This document shows, piece by piece, positions 56,430 through 64,000 of a stretch of 64,000 nt of DNA. Source of the DNA: Dillenia suffruticosa (Eukaryota > Streptophyta > Magnoliopsida > Dilleniales > Dilleniaceae); the NCBI GenBank assembly GCA_033439265.1, contig JAVTVX010000031.1, forward strand, positions 605,501-669,500, given 5' to 3'. Positions within the stretch are counted from its first letter, which is position 1. Each line of letters begins with the position of its first letter. The notes under the pieces were generated by a model, which saw only the letters and a list, made by a program, of their open reading frames with translations, searched no databases and was not told the origin of the DNA. Made by a program: the position numbers and the translations under genes.

Positions 56430-56525
56430 TGTAATACCCAATTAAAAAAAATAAAAAAATAAAAAAAATAAAAAATAAAAAAAAAAAGGGGGAAAAAATA
56501 AAAATTAGGGCTTAAAGCCCAATTT

Positions 56526-56557
<32 letters not shown>

Positions 56558-58835
56558 CCTCTCTTCTCTCCCTCTCTCTTTCTCTTCTCCCGATCTCCCC
56601 TGCCGCCGTGTCCCTTCCCCTCCCGCTGCCGCCGCCAGCACCGCCGGTCACCACCATCGCCACCGCACCCAGCCGCTGCAGCTCCTCCCTGCACGAGCTG
56701 CCCGGTGCGAATGCGCGAGCTAACGCGCGATCTCCCTCGCGCGAGCGCCAGCGTGACCCCAACGCGAGTAGCGCACGATCCAGCGCGCGAGCCAGCGCCC
56801 GAACCAGCGCGCGAGCCAGCGCGAGCCCAGCGCGCGAGCCCAGCGCCAGCCCTGCGCCAGCCCTGCCCGAGCCCCTGCGCACCTCCATCACGCTCCAGCA
56901 CGAGCGCGAGCGCTCCAGCGTGCGACCCACTGCGCGAGTGCTCGATCCAGCTCGCGAGCGCGAGCTCTAGCCACTGCGGCCCAGTCCAGCACACGGACCC
57001 GTCCGGCCCGCGGCCCACCAGACCCATCAGGCCTGCAGGCCCATCAGCCCGCCAGCCCGCGACGGCCCGTGACAGTCCGTGAGCCTCTGCGAAGGTTTTA
57101 AACCAAACCGACGGGCGAACGAAAGCTAAATCTGAGATCCGAAGAATCCTAAGTGAGAGAAATGAAATCTCTTCAACCCTTGAATAAACTTTGTCAAATT
57201 AGGTAGCATTAGTTGATTTGTTTATAAGTTGAGGAATTTAGGGTTCGTACGAAATTAAGAAAAACGATAAACCCTGAAATAGTCGGAAATTGATGAAAAT
57301 CATGATGACTTGATTAGGTTGGCTTTCTTGGTGACTCGATTGAGGGGCGCCTTATTTTGCGTATTTTGGTGTTATTGGGGAGTGCGCTACCTTCTCCAAA
57401 ACAGTGAGTGGGATTTATTTCAATACTTTTGTTTAATATGTAAATCCTGTTTTACAACATTTTGATAATGAACATGATTTGTCGTATGTTGGAAATGTTT
57501 TGACTGATTTTAAAATTGACTTTTGTGAACCGTTGGAGTGTCCAAAAACTGTATTGAATTATGAAATTATGCATCCATGTGGTTGAAATGTATAATGTGC
57601 CATTTTATGCTCTATGTTGCATTGGTTTATGAACCTGACTTCGGCACATTTTGATATGATATTGATTTTGGTTTTGAGAGCTTTGATATGTATTGTTCCG
57701 TAGCTACGAAGGACACCGTGAGAGACGCTTTGATGGCGTCCGGATATGCCTAGGCCTGGGGTATCCCACGAGTTGTCGTGATTTGATTATCGACACGGTA
57801 CTAGCCAGGTTGAACCCGAAAGGGGGAGGATTTGGATTTGGATTGGATATCCTCTCCAAGTCTAGCACCTGGACGAGATTCGTCGCCAACGCCGGGGTAG
57901 AGAGCACTTTAAAGAAATTTGCATATAACACCCCCGGTGCGCCTGTCATAGGTCGCGGTAGACCTCTGCTGGGACATTTTCGGCTGGCAGCTCTATGATT
58001 TTAAATGATGGTACTTTGGATGCATATTTGACTTGAAAATGCATGAAATGATATATTGTTGAAATGAAGAGCATGATGATTTGAAATATGATTTATATAC
58101 TTATGTTTTGACACTTCAGTTTCACACTCTACATTTGACGATTGCATTGACCCACTCACTCACTGAGTATTCTTTCCCGAGTACTCACCCCTCATTTCCC
58201 TTTTGTTTCAGAGATAGTATTTGACAAGGAGTGTCGCTTTTAGGACGCTCAGTATCTTTGGGAGATCAGGCCTGGATTTGATAAGTCATTGTGTATTTCC
58301 GCTGTAAAATTTGTATTGGTGATGTATATGTATTTTGAGGTCTATAGATGACTATTTTTTTATAATTCTGGGATGACTGTATAAATATGGATATTTAATT
58401 TGTGGAATTCTCATGTCACTGCATGACATTGCATTGAGGCGTTTCTTTTTCATTGCGTCTATATTTGGGAATGTGTCATGTCTTAGAAGTGTCCTCTAGG
58501 ACCGCTCGGTGTCTCCTCTAAATCACAGGAGGGGCGACTGGCGGCTGTCCATTCCTTTGATGGGGGCATGGCAGTAGAGGTCTGTAGTTAGGACTGTGGA
58601 GAATTGTTTGTTAGCCTTGCGTTGCCCTGGATTGTGCAGTAGGATGATCTGGTTTATTGTTGAGGATAATATATGCATTTTGAGGCCGGGATGGCCCCTT
58701 TTGGACAGATAACAGGTTTATTTTAATATGGGAGACCTCCGATATATGGGGAAGTTCTGCCCGATTTTCTGTAAAAATACAGCCGGCATCCAGGATAACG
58801 GGCGGCTGCATACGATCCCGGTTCGGGGCGTGACA
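56430..58835 (+). mobile_element. Solo LTR (2.4 kb), plus strand
   Basis: Runs TGTAATACCC (56430) to GGGGCGTGACA (58835), flanked by a perfect 5 bp duplication ATGTG (56425-56429 and 58836-58840). Same family as 1-1782 and 35448-38545. It contains a (CT)n tract (56526-56552), a GC-rich domain with 'cgcgagc' and 'cagcgc' repeats (about 56590-57090), 'cgtagctacgaaggac' near 57700, and an inner copy of the LTR end at 58500-58573. Open frames in the GC-rich part and at 57693-57998 lack domains. No internal region is present, so it is a recombination product of a full element. Confidence 0.9.
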
Positions 58836-58840
58836 ATGTG

Positions 58841-59847
58841 TGTATCATATAAAAAAAATAAATGAATGAGGAAAAAAAATGAATTAGTCTCTCCGGAAAA
58901 ATTACACTAAAAAATCTGCTTTGGTCCATATTCTTGCAACACATAGGTAAAAAATTGATTGTTTTGGACATAAGTGATTATGAATTTTAGAGAGCATACT
59001 CATTTTTCCTGAATCACTTAAATTGCATATTTTAAATTTGAAGAATAATTAATTATTTGGGCAAATCTCAGATGAGCCGGTGTCAAATTTTGTGCCCTTG
59101 GCGGTGCTTGATCTTATTCGCAACTTGTTTTAGATAATTGTCAATTTTTTTCGGGTCAAAACGGAAAAGATTGAAAAAGAAGTTAAGAGAGGGGAAAAAG
59201 AAAGAACCAAATATAGAGGAATATATTATTTGTAGATTTGTCATCTTAACAACAGGGGTGAAAGTTATGATATCCGAAAATTTTTCAACACTAATATTTT
59301 TTCATTTTTAAAATATTTTGAGATATTAAATTAATTAATATTTATACAAAAACCATTACTTTTTATATTTATATATTTTTTCATATTTAATGAATATTTA
59401 TTTATTTACTTATAATTTTTATTTTTATATTATTTATTTTATGATTAATAATTACATATTTGATTATTTTAAATTTTATTATAAAATCTGCCTATTCTAC
59501 TATTTTTTTATATTACGTTTGGTTTTTATTTCCTTTTTTTTTTATATAAAATACCATTCCCTTTGCTATCCATTTTCGTTTTTTAGAGAGAAAACAATAT
59601 TTCTAAACATTACAAAGAAAAAAAAAACACTCATGATAGCAACTATACGAACTCTCATTCACGTGTGTGGAAAAACAGAAGGGAAATGTGTAAAAAATTT
59701 TGAAACTTAACTATATTTTTATACAAAATCAGACGAAACCTCTCTTTAAAATTCGCTTATGAGGCCATCAAGGCATTACCTAAACCTGAATAGAGGCAAG
59801 AAAAAAACACTTGCATAACATCTTCAACAACAAAATCTCATAACATG
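58841..59847. other. AT-rich sequence, nothing firmly recognised
   Basis: It may begin with the continuation of the copia LTR interrupted at 56430. The stretch 59300-59620 is very AT-rich. No gene or RNA is supported. Confidence 0.4.
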
Positions 59848-59931
59848 TCCCCAAAGAGACAGTTTAGTGGTCATAATCTCTCTCCCCGACCTGAAAATCC
59901 CAAATTCGAATCTCTGTAAAAAAAAAAAAAA
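59848..59931 (+). mobile_element. Short tRNA-like SINE with target-site duplication
   Basis: An insertion of about 84 bp ending in a poly(A) tract and flanked by a perfect 16 bp direct repeat AAAATCTCATAACATG (59832-59847 and 59932-59947; the first A's of the right copy merge with the tail). Inside, 'tagtggtcataatc' resembles a pol III A box and 'attcgaatctc' a B box (GGTTCGANTCC type) at tRNA-like spacing. The long duplication plus poly(A) shows LINE-type target-primed insertion. It is far shorter than typical plant SINEs, so it is either a tRNA-only retroposon or a 5'-complete mini-SINE. Confidence 0.75.
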
Positions 59932-59947
59932 AAAATCTCATAACATG

Positions 59948-61877
59948 AGCTTACTAAACAAATGAACCAATACAACACCATTGAAATTGAGCATGAACAT
60001 ATTATATATATATATATATATATATATCCTTAGAACATGATGTAAACTTTTTAAAAATAGTATCATAAACATGTGGGGGAAATATGTAAAGCCCCCAAGA
60101 TTTAACTGAACTTGTCTATGTCTTAGTTGTGAACATGCTATTGTACGATTATCATCTATTAAGCACATTGTGCCTTTCTTAAAATCTCAGAAGCATAAAG
60201 ATTAGTTTATCATCATATGATGTAAAACATAAACTTCAAGTCATCGGTCACAAGAGAATCAATATAAGCATATCAAAGTATCCTTTTGTTATTTTCTTCC
60301 AAACTGGGGCCACCAAGATGTGGTTAATACCGAAGGGATACTTTGCTTTAATTTTGAATTTCTTTGCATAATTTTAAGTATGAACAATAACATATGCATA
60401 ACATGTTCATGTATGCGCATAGGAGAGCATATTTACCTTTACTTTCTTATTCCTTTTCTTTTTTGCTTTTTATCTTGTAATTAAAGAAGTCAGAATTGAG
60501 AAACAAGTTGGTGAAGAAGGGTCTGACATTGTACAAGGCTTGGGGGGGTGTATTCCTAGAATCTAAGGTTAACTCAAAATGGGGTAAAACCGTTGGCGAG
60601 CTCGGAATTGCTTGTCCTTGCATTTGTCCCTCTAGAAGCAATTTTTAAATTTCAATGTCCCAGCATACACTTCAAATGTTACTAGGTCCTTTTGTGGTTG
60701 ATTAGAACCTCAATTGGAAAGAGCTCTGGTCTGGCATGGTGAGAGCTTCTAACCACTTAGTCTTTAACTTTTACTTTTTATGCCAATCCCGAGCCACTAA
60801 CAAATGAAAGCAGGGAGAGTTTCCATTGTCTTGTTCTGTACCATGCTATACCGGTGAACATGTGGTGTATGTATGCATGTCTCTGATCCTGGTTAATTTA
60901 TATATAACATGTTTTTGAACATATAAAGAGGGCATAAAACATATGGAAAGAATTTGACTCTTATGACATAGCTAGCTTTTTTCTTCAGTGCAAAAGTGAG
61001 CACAACATGACTAAGATTGCAACCCAACCACGGAATAGCAAAGAGCACTATAATATCAAAGCATCAAGTATTTGTCTTAAGCTCATCTTTACATTTTCTT
61101 CTTCAAATTACCAAGATTGCATGCCAAACCTCGAAATTGGACATTCTTATCATAGAAGCTATACATACAACTAAGAGAATACAATGAAGCATGTCACTCT
61201 AGGATATACTTGTGATGACACATCATAGCGTGGAAGTATTCTTGTCATTTTAACTTGCTTTGTAAAGCATGAAAATGAAGATAGATTTAACATAACACAT
61301 TTCATTAAAACTTTCTCACTAGCTCCATATCATTTTTCATCCAAATTGGGGTGGAATTTGTAGCTACCACAAGGCACATTTTCTGAAGACATTACATCAT
61401 TTCCACTTTCCTTTACATGAAAACTCTCATTAGGAGACAAAACATTTTTGCTTAAGGGCACATAGTAGAAGTTCAAGAACATCATATTTCAAGCCAAAAT
61501 ATGTCATTTTCTAGTGCCGAAAACATTTTTTAATATTTCACACTATTATATGCCATTTTTTTTTTGAATCAAAGCATCTCCTCAAGAATCATCGGAGTTT
61601 TCTCTGCCAGCTTACACAGACCTTGAGGAGCATATATATCTTTGCTTTTCCATGTTGAACAGGGGCTAGGTCACTACTCCAAGAAATTTGTCTTCATTGG
61701 GATTCTATTTCCTAACAATTGCACCCACTCAAACAACGTGAGCTAATAACATCACATGAATTGCCTATTGCTGTCTTTGTACATTATATGCTTTGTTCTT
61801 TGGCCATTGTCTAGCTTGAAGACTACAATAACAAAAAAATTAATTTAATTTTTTGTGGTGCATAAGTGATTGATTGG

Positions 61878-61917
<40 letters not shown>

Positions 61918-62288
61918 TTCAAATGTTTTTCAAATATGTTTTTCTTTGCTATGATTCGTGGACTTGGACTCGCAGGTCTTCGAAAGTTTGGATATACATG
62001 TGGTCTTTTTGGACTGCACTTTGAGATTACCATTTTGAAATGAAAGAACCTGTGTTATCTCCGTGGTTCTGTTCTTCTAAGATGAAAATCCATGAGATGT
62101 GAATTTCTGAAAAAGACATACGTTAGTTAATGGCATACACTAATTTTGAAAGAAAAAGGCTATTCTCACATGCATCATATTTAAGAAATACAAGGATTGG
62201 TCTTTCTCATTTGTGTGCTTGAAAACCCCCTCATTTGACTCCAATTCTCCCATATTCAAGTGTTTCTCCTTTTTCCAAAAGCCGCTTT
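59948..62288. other. Unassigned sequence with microsatellites
   Basis: No coding homology was found. (TA)n lies at 60002-60028 and (GA)n at 61881-61914. Short open frames (for example the minus-strand ones at 60447-60641 and 61845-62033) show no motif. Confidence 0.45.
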
Positions 62289-64000
62289 TATAACACCGAA
62301 AATTCAGTATTAGAAAATTTTATTTAAGTTATTGTAAAATATAGGGAAGAATCAGAGTTGTAATCGATATTTTGGATATGAAACGTAAAAAATTGAAAAT
62401 TTAGTGTTTGAATTTTTCAATTTATTATTTCCTATAATTACCAAGTGTTGGAATTTTCAAATTGTTTGTGTAAATAAATCATAAGGTATTAAATAGCTTG
62501 ATGGTGCAATAACATTTTAGAAAACTTGAAATTATGGGTTCAAATCTCCTTGGAGACAAAGGACGAGAGATATTTCTTCCATTTATAAGTGACAAGAGGC
62601 TTTGTGGTTGGATGAGTCGACTTGTGGACATGGAGCTTGTGAGAGGCAAGGGGACTTGTGAAAAATTTGGGTTGGCTTGTGCAGGGGTGAGGCACCTTGT
62701 GAGTGTAGGAGAGATGCTTTGCATGTGTGCAGAGAAGGACTTCTGAGCCTTGGAGTTATTGAGTCGCTTTGCATGACATGATAAGGCGACCCAGGACTTA
62801 AGAAATTCCATCAAGGCGACCTGAGGAGTTTGGCCTTAGAATTCTTGTGTCTGCACATAAACAAGTCACATTGTCTCAAAGACAGGATGACTTATGCTAC
62901 TGGCCTTAGGTTTGGTAAGGCGACTTGTCGCCAGCACAAGGCGACCTGCCATATTCAAGCCTCAGAAAAACATGTCCACAGTAAAAATAATGTGACTCAC
63001 CAAGGAGCAAGGAGACTTGGGAGTTATACAAAAAGGGAAATTAGGTTGCCTTAAGCCAATTTTGAGGCGACTTGAGGGCTCAATGAGACAAAAGCAAGAC
63101 GACTTGTTGGACAACAAGGTGACTTGTACTCTATTTCAAGTCGACTCATAAATGTGAAATATTGCGAAATAACAAAAATAAGCAATCAAAGTTGAACAAA
63201 ACCTAAAACTAATAAGGGACAGAAGTAAGATTTCATATTCTAATATAAATAGGATTGAATAAAGCCCCATATCTCATTCTCTCCCTCTCTATCGCACGAA
63301 CACTCTCTCGACTCTCATCTCCTTCACCCCTTACTCTCCCCCTCTTTCTTCTGTGAAATCGATCAATACTCTCTCCCAAACCCGTAGATTTGAGCTCCTT
63401 AATTTCAAGCAAACTTGTGAAAGAATGGGGTGTTGAAAGAAATCTAGGGTTTGCCGAAGAAAGAGAAAATCTAGGGTTTTTGAAACCTGACAGTCAAAGC
63501 TCATTCCAACCCGAAAATTGAGGTAATCTCTTCCATCTAAACTTGGATTTAACTTCCTTGTTAGTGAATTTAAATTTGTTATTGAGATTTGAGGGATTGG
63601 TTAGGGAATACAAAATTAGGGTTTGTGAATGAGAAAGAATTGGAAAAATTTGTAAATGGAGATTATATATAAATGCAAATGACATGTAAATGATGGATTG
63701 AAAATATAGAATCATGAATTTGAGAAATTAGGGTTACGCTAAATTTGGGAGAAAACTCATAAGCCCTAATCATTGGCATGATTTAACATATAGTTTATGT
63801 TTATTAATTTAGGATAAATCAATTGGAATCCAAGAAGGAATTATCTTGGAATTGATTGAGAATTTGGGAGTGTTCACCCTCCCAAAAGGTAAGTGGATGA
63901 TTATGTTGAATGTGGATGATAAAAATGTTTTCAATTGTGATTTGTAAATTGAATTTTGAAAGGAAGTTTGAAATGGATTTGAAATGATTTGTAATTGTGG
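62289..64000 (+). mobile_element. 5' part of a gypsy-type LTR, running off the window
   Basis: It starts TATAACACCGAAAATTC (62289), close to TGTAACACC of the other LTRs but with A for G at position 2. It then shows the family layout: (CT)n-rich leader at about 63270-63370, several 'ctagggttt' words, and 'gggagtgttcaccctccc' near 63870, which aligns with 'gggagtgatcaccctccc' at 211-228 and the 57380 region of the solo LTR. A section at 62605-63150 carries about twelve 'ggcgacttg'-like words. The downstream end is not in the window. Confidence 0.6.

Noticed and set aside
56505..57082. Overlapping Ala/Arg/Ser-rich frames of 120-170 codons
   Set aside because: They fall in the GC-rich repeat part of the solo LTR, present on both strands.
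57693..57998. A 101-codon plus-strand frame with Gly-rich text
   Set aside because: Inside the LTR; the homologous parts of the other LTR copies are not open and no domain is visible.
59390..59710. A 106-codon Tyr/Phe/Ile-rich frame
   Set aside because: Composition follows the extreme AT content; no domain.
59848..59931. Genuine tRNA gene
   Set aside because: No cloverleaf can be folded with confidence, and poly(A) plus a long target duplication show a retroposon.
62479..63054. Open frames on both strands around the GGCGACTTG words
   Set aside because: Located in an LTR, overlapping in opposite strands and without motifs.

Overview
This window looks like a stretch of flowering-plant nuclear DNA made almost entirely of nested, mostly decayed transposable elements. 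The evidence is plant-type LTR retrotransposons of both superfamilies, L1-type LINE remnants, CACTA and hAT-like DNA transposons, and the 3' part of a plant-specific DUF247 (UPF0481) gene. I found no intact host gene. The only long, correctly spliced coding capacity belongs to a 10.3 kb CACTA transposon.

Layout, left half. The 3' part of an LTR (1-1782) cuts into a DUF247 pseudogene (1783-2244). L1 LINE fragments follow (about 2.98-3.76 and 4.96-5.27 kb), then a block of mutually similar repeats (5.25-7.1 kb). A minus-strand Maximus/SIRE-like copia LTR, full of GTCGACAT-like motifs, lies at 7104-9006. A 1.2 kb non-autonomous CACTA element (9845-11045) sits in the next unassigned stretch. After that come an L1 reverse-transcriptase relic (12.3-13.45 kb), a plus-strand copia relic with post-pol ORF and LTR start (13.6-17.2 kb), a 1051 bp hAT-like insertion with a perfect 8 bp target duplication (18885-19935), and a deleted Tat-type gypsy element with PBS, dual RNase H and a 3' tandem array (about 20.4-25.3 kb). 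A 465 bp hAT-like MITE splits that array.

Layout, right half. A Ty1/copia element (28165-32075) was hit by a minus-strand chromovirus-like gypsy element with 3.2 kb LTRs. Its 3' LTR is 32076-35277 and its internal remnant is 35278-35447 plus 38546-41452. That remnant is itself split by a 3.1 kb solo LTR (35448-38545). A second copy of the same copia-plus-LTR junction follows (41453-41685, 51982-53060, LTR 53061-56208), so the locus was duplicated or recombined. The autonomous-type CACTA element (41686-51981) landed in this second copia copy with a 3 bp AAA target duplication. Another solo LTR (56430-58835, perfect ATGTG duplication) lies just beyond, then a tiny tRNA-like SINE (59848-59931), and the window ends inside a further LTR (from about 62289).

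Within the CACTA element, two minus-strand genes are arranged head to tail: a TNP2/TNPD transposase (four exons, about 1177 aa, open throughout) and a TNPA-like Transposase_24 protein (six inferred exons, one premature TAG). The subterminal regions carry dozens of inverted TTCGTCGC/GCGACGAA motifs, and at the transposase-promoter side an array of about 28 palindromic 30 bp units. By analogy with En/Spm these are candidate binding sites for the element's own proteins. I saw no sign of a new enzymatic system. The most notable items are this element and its palindromic array, the duplicated nested junction, and the motif-rich LTRs.
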